Below, piece after piece: positions 42,856 to 50,582 of a DNA stretch of 64,000 bases. Numbering within the stretch: position 1 is the first letter of the stretch; every line of letters starts with the position of its first letter. The notes under the pieces are model-generated. The model ran no database searches. It saw nothing but the letters and a program-made list of their open reading frames with translations, and was not told where the DNA came from. The DNA is from JAISGQ01 sp045534445 (lineage in GTDB: Bacteria; Bacillota; Clostridia; Oscillospirales; Acutalibacteraceae). The stretch spans positions 45,309-109,308 of the forward strand of contig JAZSJQ010000057.1 of NCBI GenBank assembly GCA_045534445.1. The letters run 5' to 3'. The translations under genes were made by a program, and so were the position numbers.

Positions 42856-43102
42856 GCTTTTTGAGGGGTTTTGGAGAAAAAATCTTCGTAGAATATACAA
42901 GAATTTTAAAGCTGTTTTTTGTGCAATGTGACAACAAAATTCAGCATCGATTTTTATCCGTTATTTTGTATTTTTTCTCTTCCATGAACACTATATATAA
43001 TAGGTATAGAAAACCACGCTCAAATGATACACCCGGACGCGTGGAAAGTCAAGACATAAATATCGGGAGGGCATGGAAGCCCTCCCCTACGGTTATATGT
43101 CA
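42856..43102. other. AT-rich gene-free stretch with one hairpin
   Basis: No coding signal. The only structure is GGGAGGGC/GCCCTCCC at 43065-43086, next to CCTACGG; on the minus strand it follows the DUF4179 gene and could end that transcript. The CGTAGGGGAGGGC form recalls a dispersed hairpin repeat of gut Firmicutes. Confidence 0.55.
43065..43086 (-). terminator. Hairpin after the second DUF4179 gene
   Basis: GGGAGGGC and GCCCTCCC pair around ATGGAA, 17 nt beyond the stop; no U tract follows, so it may be a repeat element acting as a boundary. Confidence 0.4.
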
Positions 43103-44209
43103 TTATTCAAAAGGATAGTATACTCCGTCAAGCTCGATTCCTGCTATGGTGTCCATGTCTATGGGGTTATTGAAGCTGATTGCATATATAAGACAATAAG
43201 TGTTTTCGCCCTGTGCCCGGTTTAACGCTCCGGGACCGGAATATCCTGTATCATTCCACTCTAACGGCGGACGGAGCATATTCACCTTGCCCCCGTCATT
43301 CAGAACAAGATACAGGGAATCAATACTCACATCTTCGAGTGATTTTCCATAGTAATGTGTCCCCTCTGCTGTCTCATAATGTCCCTGTTCATAGAACCCC
43401 AGATTTTCTCCGCGTATTCTCAGCGAGAGAGGCGATAGAATCGCTTCGGTTGGCTTATAAAGCTTTTCGGGAGCTGAGGAATTATCAAGAGTAAAAACGC
43501 GTTTTTCGATATTCGTTGATACATCAAGCACTGCACTCTTTTTGTTATTAGTATATTGGTTATTATCTGCATACAGCTCATAATCCGTCATCATATAGTA
43601 CAGGATTATATTATCTGTTCCCCAGTAATCATCATCGGCTTCCATTTCTACTATGAAGCGTCGCTGGGTTTCGGTGCGGTATTCCTCAATTTCTTTTGCA
43701 CCGTACCCCCAATCCACCCCGTACAGCACTGTGCTGTTATCTTTGAAATTGGGAAAGATTTCAAAGCCGTAGTCTTTTGTTTCATCATCGCCGTATATGC
43801 TGTTGTTGACTCCGCACCGGGAAAGCTGACTGAGCCATACCTCCCCCTCTTCGTCAAGGGCGGTATAAAGGACGACCATTCGCACTGTCTGCATATCGGA
43901 AAGAACTTCTTCCACGGTCATTTCAACGTGCTCGTCCTTATCGTAATACACACAGGTCTTGACGGTCTCTCCGACTATCTCGTCCTCTGTGAACACTCCT
44001 GCAATAAAGCCGCCTATCTCCTCTGCAAACACTGTCACTGCCAGCACACAGCACAGTGCTGCTGCGATTGCTGCCACACGGAAAATCTTTTTCACTGTTT
44101 TTCCCGATGGCACATTCATTCTGCTCTTTATGCCGCTGAGCATACGCGCTTTTTGCTCTTCTGTGGGCTTTATTTCCATAAGCTTATCCTTGAAATTATT
44201 ATTCATCAT
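43103..44209 (-). CDS. DUF4179-type membrane protein, probable anti-sigma factor (second pair)
   Basis: 368 residues; two ATGs in tandem (44209, 44206) follow AGGAGG, either may be used. Cytoplasmic segment of about 42 residues (EEQKARMLSGIKSRMN), one membrane helix (about 45-62, AAIAAALCCVLAVTVFA), then an extracytoplasmic domain (about 65-368) rich in acidic and aromatic residues that resembles DUF4179. The start overlaps the end of the sigma gene by 11 nt, a translational-coupling arrangement. Longer than and diverged from the product at 25271-26230, so the two systems probably sense different things. Confidence 0.75.
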   Translation of the reverse strand: MMNNNFKDKLMEIKPTEEQKARMLSGIKSRMNVPSGKTVKKIFRVAAIAAALCCVLAVTVFAEEIGGFIAGVFTEDEIVGETVKTCVYYDKDEHVEMTVEEVLSDMQTVRMVVLYTALDEEGEVWLSQLSRCGVNNSIYGDDETKDYGFEIFPNFKDNSTVLYGVDWGYGAKEIEEYRTETQRRFIVEMEADDDYWGTDNIILYYMMTDYELYADNNQYTNNKKSAVLDVSTNIEKRVFTLDNSSAPEKLYKPTEAILSPLSLRIRGENLGFYEQGHYETAEGTHYYGKSLEDVSIDSLYLVLNDGGKVNMLRPPLEWNDTGYSGPGALNRAQGENTYCLIYAISFNNPIDMDTIAGIELDGVYYPFE

Positions 44210-44675
44210 CTGCTCCTCCTATCATATTTTTTAGTTTCTTCCTTGCATAAAACATCTGTGAGCGCACTGTTGATGCCTTTCTTTTGCAGAGGCGTGCAAT
44301 ATCGGCAAGAGTGTAGCCCTCGCAGATATGCATATATACAACCTGCCTGCAATCCTCCGGTAATGAGGATATTAGCTCTATGACCTCCGCTTCCGAGTCA
44401 TCAAAAGCTCCCCTCTCGCCTGTCTTTTCAATATCGGCTGTGGGGTGCCGCTTTCTCCATCGGAGCTTGCTTTTGCAGTGATTACAGGCTGTTACTATAA
44501 GCCAGCCCTTGCGGTCATTTTCACAGGAGAAGCTCGGCTTCTTTTTTATAAGCTTCAAAAACACCTCCTGTACGGCATCTTCGCTGTCCTCTGCATTACC
44601 AAGGTATGTAAAACACACTCGGTATACCGTATCGGCATATTGAGAAAATATCCGTTCAAGCTCATGTTCAGTCAC
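44199..44675 (-). CDS. ECF-type RNA polymerase sigma factor (second pair)
   Basis: 158 residues with a GTG start 7 nt after AGAGGTGAT-like sequence. Region 2: TVYRVCFTYLGNAEDSEDAVQEVFLKL; region 4: SLPEDCRQVVYMHICEGYTLADIARLCKRKASTVRSQMFYARKKL. Partner of the DUF4179 protein. A possible self-recognised promoter (AAC, 17 nt, CGT) lies at 44723-44747. Confidence 0.9.
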   Translation of the reverse strand: MTEHELERIFSQYADTVYRVCFTYLGNAEDSEDAVQEVFLKLIKKKPSFSCENDRKGWLIVTACNHCKSKLRWRKRHPTADIEKTGERGAFDDSEAEVIELISSLPEDCRQVVYMHICEGYTLADIARLCKRKASTVRSQMFYARKKLKNMIGGADDE

Positions 44676-44760
44676 AGTGCATCACCTCTTTTCCTTCTTT
44701 CTGAAAGGTCCTTTCATATATAAAACGCCGCAGGGAGGAAAAACGTTGAATAACTATAAA

Positions 44761-44788
44761 AATAAAGGAGAGTTTCCTCTCCTTTATT
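44761..44788 (-). terminator. Terminator of the 49121-44784 operon
   Basis: AATAAAGGAGAG and CTCTCCTTTATT form a 12-bp stem around a TTTC loop, overlapping the stop codon of the lipoprotein gene; the minus strand continues TTTTATAG. Confidence 0.75.
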
Positions 44789-45764
44789 CAATATCAATAC
44801 ATATTACTTCGCTCTCAGACAATACCCGTTCCTCAAAGAAAGGTCTGCATATGAATTTCATCGAGATTTCCGAAATATCATCAAAGCTTATCCCCTTGGC
44901 TTCAAGATCTTTTGCAACAAAGCGTATCGGCCATATATCTGTACAGCCGGGCAACACCCACCATGATTCAAAATCGGTCTCGATCTCTATACCGTTGACC
45001 GTTACATTCTCCGCTGTTACCGCTAATGGCATATTGGTATTGTTGCGCACACTTATCTCAAGCTCTGCGTTGCCTCTGAAGGCCTCGTACAGCTTTCCTG
45101 CACGGATATATACATTTTCATCCTCATAGAGAAATGCGCGGTACAGACTCTTGGGCTCGCCATATTCAAAATCAAGCTCTGCATTAAAGGCTATAGTATC
45201 ACTTACCATTATTCTCTCACCTGTTTCATGATCGTATATGGTGAGATACAAAAGAAATTCATAAGGAACACTCACATTTCTTGCGTTCTTATTTATTTCG
45301 CTCTGGGAAAAGAACAAATCGGCTTCCGCAGTGCACCCTGCATCAACATCTGCATACACTCCGCCCATAGTTCCGAATATCATCTTTTTGTTTACCGCAA
45401 AGCTTGTTGTCATGAGCCTGATTTTTCGGTCGGTGTTGTTTTCGACCAGAACAGGCACTTCATATTGCAGAAAAGAAGGGTCAAGTTCGCACTCCAACAG
45501 GGTTATGCGAACTCCGCCTTCATCAAAAAGCACCTGCTCATTGAGCTTAGGCAATGCCCCTTCGTATTCGGGGGTTGTAAACTCATAGGGTTCATGTGGC
45601 TCTCCTGCATATGACTTTTTTACAGAAGGATTTCTGACTGTGACTTCTTCTTTGCAGTCAGAATCAGATACCGACTGCAAAGGCTCCGCAGACTCTTTTG
45701 TATTGCAGGCTGCCATCATCAATACAGTAATAACAACCAGAATCCATGAGATCATTCTTTTCAT
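44784..45764 (-). CDS. Lipoprotein of unknown function
   Basis: 326 residues, ATG after AAGGGGAGCGATAAT. Type II signal peptide with lipobox LMMAAC (Cys near 20). A Ser/Glu-rich linker (about 22-75) leads to a domain (about 80-326) with two similar beta-sandwich-like halves: VPVLVENNTDRKIRL and LEISVRNNTNMPLAV recur, a pattern of Ig-like extracellular domains. No named family recognised. 40 nt after the SpoIID fusion gene with no terminator between, so it is the third gene of that operon and may work with it at the membrane surface. Confidence 0.72.
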   Translation of the reverse strand: MKRMISWILVVITVLMMAACNTKESAEPLQSVSDSDCKEEVTVRNPSVKKSYAGEPHEPYEFTTPEYEGALPKLNEQVLFDEGGVRITLLECELDPSFLQYEVPVLVENNTDRKIRLMTTSFAVNKKMIFGTMGGVYADVDAGCTAEADLFFSQSEINKNARNVSVPYEFLLYLTIYDHETGERIMVSDTIAFNAELDFEYGEPKSLYRAFLYEDENVYIRAGKLYEAFRGNAELEISVRNNTNMPLAVTAENVTVNGIEIETDFESWWVLPGCTDIWPIRFVAKDLEAKGISFDDISEISMKFICRPFFEERVLSESEVICIDIE

Positions 45765-45804
45765 ATTATCGCTCCCCTTATTTAATCGGTGCCTTATTGT
45801 GATT

Positions 45805-48456
45805 TCAGCCGCCTACTATCTTTGCGCCTGTGTAGAAATGCTCAAGGATCCACTTATAATCCTTGCCCTGCTTTGCATATTCGTTTGCACCCTTCTGGCT
45901 CATGCCTACACAGTGACCATAGCCGTAGCTTGTGAATGTGAAGGTATCGTTCTTCGCATTGTACTTGATGTCAAAGCACGGAGACCTGAGACAGTTATAT
46001 CCAAGAATAGAAAGATACAGTGTCGAGCCTCGGCAGGTATAGCTGTTTCCTATCTTCACTTTGGTAACATACAGATCGTTGGAGTCACGACTTACAATTG
46101 TAAACCACTTGCTCTTATCTGATATGCTCTTCAGATTTATGCCCTTCTTGGACTTTATCCTGTTGGCGACCCATGATGCCTCAACTGTTTTCGATACCTT
46201 GTATCCGCTCACGTTCTTATCAACCGCACAATCCACCGCTACAAGATGGGACAGCTTCGTTCCGTTGACGCTTGCATTGGAGGCAGTTTTACCTGCCGAT
46301 ATAGCATAATAAGGCGTGTACTTTACCTTTCCGCCAACTGTCATATACTCTCCCAGAACATCATTGACCGCATTCTTGACTCTCTTGCTGGGCGATGACT
46401 TCGTGGGGAATGACGGAGCTTTTGCCGCGCCGCCGCTGTACTTATAATAAGTATAAGCCGCAACCGCCTGTGCTTTCAGCGCCTCCGGCTCATAGCCGCT
46501 GCCCATTTCCGCCTCTACGATCATTGCAAGCACTGTGGCAGTATCCTTTTCTATGATCTTTCCATTGGAGGTTATCCTCATGGTTGCAGGATATGAGCCT
46601 GATGACTGCTTTTTAGTTGTAGAAGTCGTGGGCTTTGTTGTATCGCTGCCTGAAACATCACCCTGCGTTGCGGTCGTGGTAGTCTCTGTAGTCTTGCTTG
46701 CAGAGGTGGTGGTTGTCTTCTTGGTCTTTTCCGTTGTTTTTTCTGTGGTTTTTGTTGTTGATTTGCTTGTTTTGGGTTTGGTTGTCGTAGTAGTCGTAGT
46801 CGTGGTTCGGCTTGTTGTCGTGGTGGTCTGCCCCATGTTTTCTTCTCTGTACTCTTCCGCATATTCAAACTCAGGTACAGTGGGCATCTGTTCACCTGTC
46901 ATGCCGTACCATATTTCAGGCATTAGAGCATCGGGATTTTCAACTATGCCGTTGCCCGCTTCTGAAATATCCTCATCTTCTCTGAGCTGTCGGGCAACGA
47001 CTACAAGCTTTGCTCCTTCAAAATCATCATAATCCGTTACGAGAGTCAGAAGCTTATCTGTAGGAAACACTTCGCACTCTGTATAGAATCTGCTGCGGAT
47101 AAAAAGCTCATACAGATGCTTTTCCACCGAGTAATTACCCGGAAAGCTATTGTTTGCATAGTTGAACTCATATATCGTATCACTGCTGCAAATGCAGACC
47201 GCAAACACCCTCCACTGAGATTTCTCATAGAGCGTATCCATGCGCAGGACAGGGTTTGTTGCAAAAAACGACAGATCCAGATATTTTTCAAGATTTGCAA
47301 AAACTGTACCGTCTGCAGGTGAGTTACCGTAGATAATAAGGTTTACGTTGTCATTCTCGCGCTTGATACTATTTTCTGCCGAAAAATACAACGAGCCTCG
47401 CTTATCGTCATTGCCGTAAAAATCCTTGCTCGAATAATATGACGGAGACTTACCTTTTCCCGACTGCATAACAGGCATATCTATGCCTGTTCCCGGAACA
47501 GTTATATATCCACGGACATCGGAATTTACCGTATAAAGCTTTGCAAACTGTGAAAGTGCGCCCGACGGAAGATAGTCAGCGTTTGCGCTGTTGTCATTAT
47601 ACATTTCCACAACATCGCTGTAGTACACTGCAGGCACCGACACGGGTTCATAGTGATTTGCGGCGATATACCACAGAACTCCGATAAACAATGCAATAAC
47701 TGCTATGGCAGCAAAACGAGCCTGAAATCTGAATCCTTTTTTCTTTTGTTTCTTTTCAGGCTCCTGATAAAATCTTACTGCACGGTTGCTTTCCATTGCA
47801 GGTGAAAATTCGTCCTCTGTCTGACGGGCAAAACTGCGTCGGAAATCGCTTCGGCTTTCTGTCACCGCGCGTATGCGCATACGCTCTTCCTTTTCTTTTC
47901 TGCGCTCTTCTATTTCCCTCAGGCGATCATCTACTGTACGCTTCTGAGGCTTTTCAGGCTCCTCTTCAACCAGCGCATCTTCAATTCTCTTTCCTATTAT
48001 ATATGTACCCATTGCTGAGAGTATTTTTGCTGCGCCTACTTCGTCCCTCGGAAGTATGATTATCTTCTGCTCTCCTGCTGACAGCAGAACTCCCTCAGGA
48101 GTGCCTTTTCTGTACGGAAACAGCACAGCATCGGCAAAGCTTGGCAGTACTCGCCCGCGTATGGAATCAAACATATACAGAGAACGGCTTCTGCTGTCGT
48201 TTTCAAGTGTCATTCCAAGGCATTTTGCAAGAATAAATATAATATTTTCACTTTCGCGTATCAGATCAAGCCCGCCTGTTATTATTACCGTATCACTTAC
48301 TGACAGAGCATCTTTAAGATGTCTCGGAATTTTTTCGGATTCAACAGTGGCAAACTCTTCGCCGACACTCGGAGAAAGACGCGAAAACTCACGCAATGCA
48401 GCTTCCGCTGTATTGCGTGAGGGTGGTGTTTTATACCAGATATGCGATATGCGCAT
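45805..48456 (-). CDS. CinA/MoaB-like + pseudo-sortase B + SpoIID fusion protein
   Basis: 883 residues. 1-160: alpha/beta domain with DTVIITGGLDLIRE, LFPYRKGTPEGVLL and KIIILPRDE, matching the molybdopterin-binding fold of CinA/MoaB. 175-205: charged coiled coil. 246-266: membrane helix. About 300-495: class B sortase fold (GYITVPGTGIDMPVMQ near 313, YFSAENS, LIIYGNSPADGTVFANL near 373, LLTLVTDYDDFE near 470, LVVVARQLRE near 485). The catalytic His (usual YGHN) is Asn and the catalytic Cys (usual TLSTC) is Asp; only the Arg remains, so transpeptidation is not expected. 539-615: Thr-rich linker. 640-880: SpoIID domain with conserved Glu in VEAEMGSGYEPEALKAQAV and GYGHCVGMSQKGA. The SpoIID part should cleave stripped or amidated peptidoglycan strands outside the membrane. 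Second gene of a three-gene operon. Confidence 0.85.
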   Translation of the reverse strand: MRISHIWYKTPPSRNTAEAALREFSRLSPSVGEEFATVESEKIPRHLKDALSVSDTVIITGGLDLIRESENIIFILAKCLGMTLENDSRSRSLYMFDSIRGRVLPSFADAVLFPYRKGTPEGVLLSAGEQKIIILPRDEVGAAKILSAMGTYIIGKRIEDALVEEEPEKPQKRTVDDRLREIEERRKEKEERMRIRAVTESRSDFRRSFARQTEDEFSPAMESNRAVRFYQEPEKKQKKKGFRFQARFAAIAVIALFIGVLWYIAANHYEPVSVPAVYYSDVVEMYNDNSANADYLPSGALSQFAKLYTVNSDVRGYITVPGTGIDMPVMQSGKGKSPSYYSSKDFYGNDDKRGSLYFSAENSIKRENDNVNLIIYGNSPADGTVFANLEKYLDLSFFATNPVLRMDTLYEKSQWRVFAVCICSSDTIYEFNYANNSFPGNYSVEKHLYELFIRSRFYTECEVFPTDKLLTLVTDYDDFEGAKLVVVARQLREDEDISEAGNGIVENPDALMPEIWYGMTGEQMPTVPEFEYAEEYREENMGQTTTTTSRTTTTTTTTTKPKTSKSTTKTTEKTTEKTKKTTTTSASKTTETTTTATQGDVSGSDTTKPTTSTTKKQSSGSYPATMRITSNGKIIEKDTATVLAMIVEAEMGSGYEPEALKAQAVAAYTYYKYSGGAAKAPSFPTKSSPSKRVKNAVNDVLGEYMTVGGKVKYTPYYAISAGKTASNASVNGTKLSHLVAVDCAVDKNVSGYKVSKTVEASWVANRIKSKKGINLKSISDKSKWFTIVSRDSNDLYVTKVKIGNSYTCRGSTLYLSILGYNCLRSPCFDIKYNAKNDTFTFTSYGYGHCVGMSQKGANEYAKQGKDYKWILEHFYTGAKIVGG

Positions 48457-48470
48457 TTTTCTCGCCTTCC

Positions 48471-49121
48471 TTATGTATTGTCAGCTAAAAGCATCTCAAG
48501 CTCCCTGTCATATATACCACGCATTTCAGACAGCTTCTCTGATGATATATTTTCAAGTACGCTCAGTCTCTCGTTTGTATCTGTGTCTGTCAGAGTCTCA
48601 TCTGCCAAGAACAAAGTATTATTGAACATGGCGGATATATTTTCGCCATGTTCAAGCGTTACGATAACACTGCTGTAGTTGCTTGTATAGACTCGCATTT
48701 CAACCTTTCGGCATCCTCCAGCGCCTTCGCTTATTATCTTTCCGTAGCTAGTACTTCCATCATAAAAATGTGCAATGATTGTATTATCATCTAACTGCTT
48801 GAGAATGCAGTTTGTTCCGAACTCCTCAGGCATTTTGGAATAACCTGCCATACTTGCCTTTTCCATATTCGTATCAAGCTCGTCCATAAACTTGCTTCGC
48901 TTTTCGTATACTGTCAGCTCATCAGTATATTCAACTACCTGCTGAGGATTTTTCTCCTCGTGCTTTATATTTCGGATAAGCTTCGGAAGTGCTCCGAAAA
49001 GAAACACTGCCAGGGCAGCAACAAACAGCACAGGTATTGCGGCCTTATCAAACATCGCATTCATTCGCTGAACCTTTTCTACTCCGCGCTCTATATCTTC
49101 ATCTGTGATTTTTTTGCTCAT
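48471..49121 (-). CDS. Single-pass membrane protein of unknown function
   Basis: 216 residues. A short charged N-terminus (SKKITDEDIERGVEKVQRMN), one hydrophobic helix (about 28-50) and an extracellular part of about 160 residues with charged stretches and VTLEHGENISAMF. No family recognised. It starts the operon, and the SpoIID fusion gene begins 14 nt after it ends, so it is a candidate partner of that protein, for example a membrane scaffold. Confidence 0.7.
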   Translation of the reverse strand: MSKKITDEDIERGVEKVQRMNAMFDKAAIPVLFVAALAVFLFGALPKLIRNIKHEEKNPQQVVEYTDELTVYEKRSKFMDELDTNMEKASMAGYSKMPEEFGTNCILKQLDDNTIIAHFYDGSTSYGKIISEGAGGCRKVEMRVYTSNYSSVIVTLEHGENISAMFNNTLFLADETLTDTDTNERLSVLENISSEKLSEMRGIYDRELEMLLADNT

Positions 49122-49153
49122 ATTTAAACCTCTTATGTTAAATTACTTGAATT

Positions 49154-49182
49154 ATTATACTACTACTATCCTTTAAAATCAA
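49154..49182 (-). promoter_or_regulatory. SigA-type promoter of the SpoIID-fusion operon
   Basis: TTGATT (49182-49177) and TATAAT (49159-49154) on the minus strand, 17-nt spacer, 32 nt before the ATG at 49121. Confidence 0.7.
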
Positions 49183-49210
49183 TTAAAGCAATATGAACAT
49201 AGGCAAAATG

Positions 49211-49238
49211 AAACAGCCCGACTTTCATCGGGCTGTTT
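49211..49238 (-). terminator. Terminator of the alcohol dehydrogenase gene
   Basis: AAACAGCCCGA and TCGGGCTGTTT form an 11-bp stem around a 6-nt loop, 9 nt past the stop; short U tract (TTTCATTTT). Confidence 0.75.
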
Positions 49239-49247
49239 ACTATAAAC

Positions 49248-50396
49248 TTACATAAGAGAAAGGTAAAGAGCCTTGATCTCTTCAACAGAGGTATCTCTGG
49301 GATTGCCGGGACGGCATGCATCGTCGAATGCGGACTGAGCCAGGAAGTCAACGTCCTCAGGCTTTACAATCTCCCTGAGATCAGCAGGAATACCAACATC
49401 AACAGAGAGCTGTTTTACAGCATCGATCGCTGCCTTTCGAGCAGTTTCAATGTCCATTGCTGCTGCACCTTCAACGCCCATTGCTGCAGCGATATCTCTG
49501 TACTTATCGTCTGTTGCAGGTGCGTTGTATTCCATAACGGTAGGCAGGATTATAGCATTTGCAACGCCGTGAGGTGTGTCATAAAGAGCACCCAGAGGAT
49601 GTGCCATGGAGTGGACGATGCCGAGACCGACATTTGAGAAACCCATACCTGCAATGTACTGACCCAGTGCCATTCCAAGTCTGCCCTCTGCCTCATTGTT
49701 GACTGCTCCTCTAAGACTCTTTGCAATAATCTCAATAGCCTTGATATGGAACATATCGCTCATTTCCCATGCGCCCTTGGTGATGTAACCCTCGATCGCG
49801 TGGGTAAGCGCATCCATACCTGTTGCAGCGGTAAGTCCCTTGGGCATTGTTGCCATCATATCAGGATCAACAACGGCTACAACGGGAATGTCGTGAACGT
49901 CTACGCAGACCATCTTGCGATTGGAGTCTTCATCGGTGATAACATAATTGATAGTTACCTCTGCTGCGGTGCCTGCTGTTGTGGGAACTGCGATAATGGG
50001 AACGCAGGGCTTCTTTGTGGGTGCAACACCCTCAAGTGATACTACATCTTCAAACTCGGGGTTTGTGATGATTATGCCGATAGCCTTTGCAGTATCGATG
50101 GAAGAACCGCCGCCGACAGCTACAATGCAGTCTGCACCCGATGCCTTGAAAGCAGCAACACCGCTTTTTACGTTTTCAACGGTGGGGTTTGCCTTTATTC
50201 CGTCATATACTGTATATGCTATACCTGCATTTTCAAGCACATCAAGAACCTTCTTGGTTACACCGAACTTGATAAGATCAGGATCAGAGCACACAAAGCA
50301 TTTTACAAAACCTCTTGCCTTGACTTCTGCTGCGATCTCATTGATTGCGCCTGAACCATGATAGCTTGTCTCATTAAGAACAAATCTGTTTGCCAT
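49248..50396 (-). CDS. Iron-containing (group III) alcohol dehydrogenase
   Basis: 382 residues, ATG after TTGGAGG. NAD-binding region GGGSSIDTAKAIG near 95-107; PTTAGTAAEVT near 138; metal-ligand region DALTHAIEGY near 194 (Asp and His) and HSMAHPLGALYDTPHG near 262 (two His). All four ligands are present, so an active Fe or Zn enzyme is expected. FucO/lactaldehyde reductase-like by overall sequence, but ethanol, butanol or propanediol oxidoreductases look alike. Single-gene transcript with a strong promoter and a Rex-like operator, pointing to a role in redox balancing during fermentation. Confidence 0.93.
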   Translation of the reverse strand: MANRFVLNETSYHGSGAINEIAAEVKARGFVKCFVCSDPDLIKFGVTKKVLDVLENAGIAYTVYDGIKANPTVENVKSGVAAFKASGADCIVAVGGGSSIDTAKAIGIIITNPEFEDVVSLEGVAPTKKPCVPIIAVPTTAGTAAEVTINYVITDEDSNRKMVCVDVHDIPVVAVVDPDMMATMPKGLTAATGMDALTHAIEGYITKGAWEMSDMFHIKAIEIIAKSLRGAVNNEAEGRLGMALGQYIAGMGFSNVGLGIVHSMAHPLGALYDTPHGVANAIILPTVMEYNAPATDDKYRDIAAAMGVEGAAAMDIETARKAAIDAVKQLSVDVGIPADLREIVKPEDVDFLAQSAFDDACRPGNPRDTSVEEIKALYLSLM

Positions 50397-50433
50397 ATTC
50401 TAACCTCCAATTTTTAATCATCAAGCATTATGC

Positions 50434-50470
50434 TTGTTAAAATTGTAACACACTTTCCTCTGATATTCAA
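50434..50470 (-). promoter_or_regulatory. Promoter of the alcohol dehydrogenase gene with Rex-like operator
   Basis: TTGAAT (50470-50465) and TACAAT (50447-50442) on the minus strand, 17-nt spacer. Overlapping the -10, plus strand 50434-50451 reads TTGTTAA-AATT-GTAACAC, matching the clostridial Rex pattern TTGTTAANNNNTTAACAA in 12 of 14 defined positions. Repression by Rex at low NADH/NAD would be the expected control. Confidence 0.5.
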
Positions 50471-50516
50471 TGAAATCATGTGTGTTAACGAAAAATTAAC
50501 CTGTTTGAAACAATAA

Positions 50517-50556
50517 AAAATTGCCCCCGATACCTTTCGGCATCGGGGGCAATTTT
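50517..50556 (-). terminator. Terminator of the giant adhesin gene
   Basis: AAAATTGCCCCCGAT and ATCGGGGGCAATTTT form a 15-bp stem with a partly paired loop, 27 nt beyond the stop at 50583. A run of A before it gives T6 on the minus strand. Confidence 0.9.
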
Positions 50557-50582
50557 AATTATTCAGTCTGATCTTAAACAAC

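Noticed and set aside
46535..47032. Val/Leu-rich 165-codon plus-strand frame resembling a membrane protein
   Set aside because: It is the complement of the Thr-rich linker of the SpoIID fusion (ACN read as NGT), hence artificially hydrophobic.
45805..48456. Calling the fusion protein an active class B sortase
   Set aside because: His and Cys of the active site are Asn and Asp; only the fold remains.
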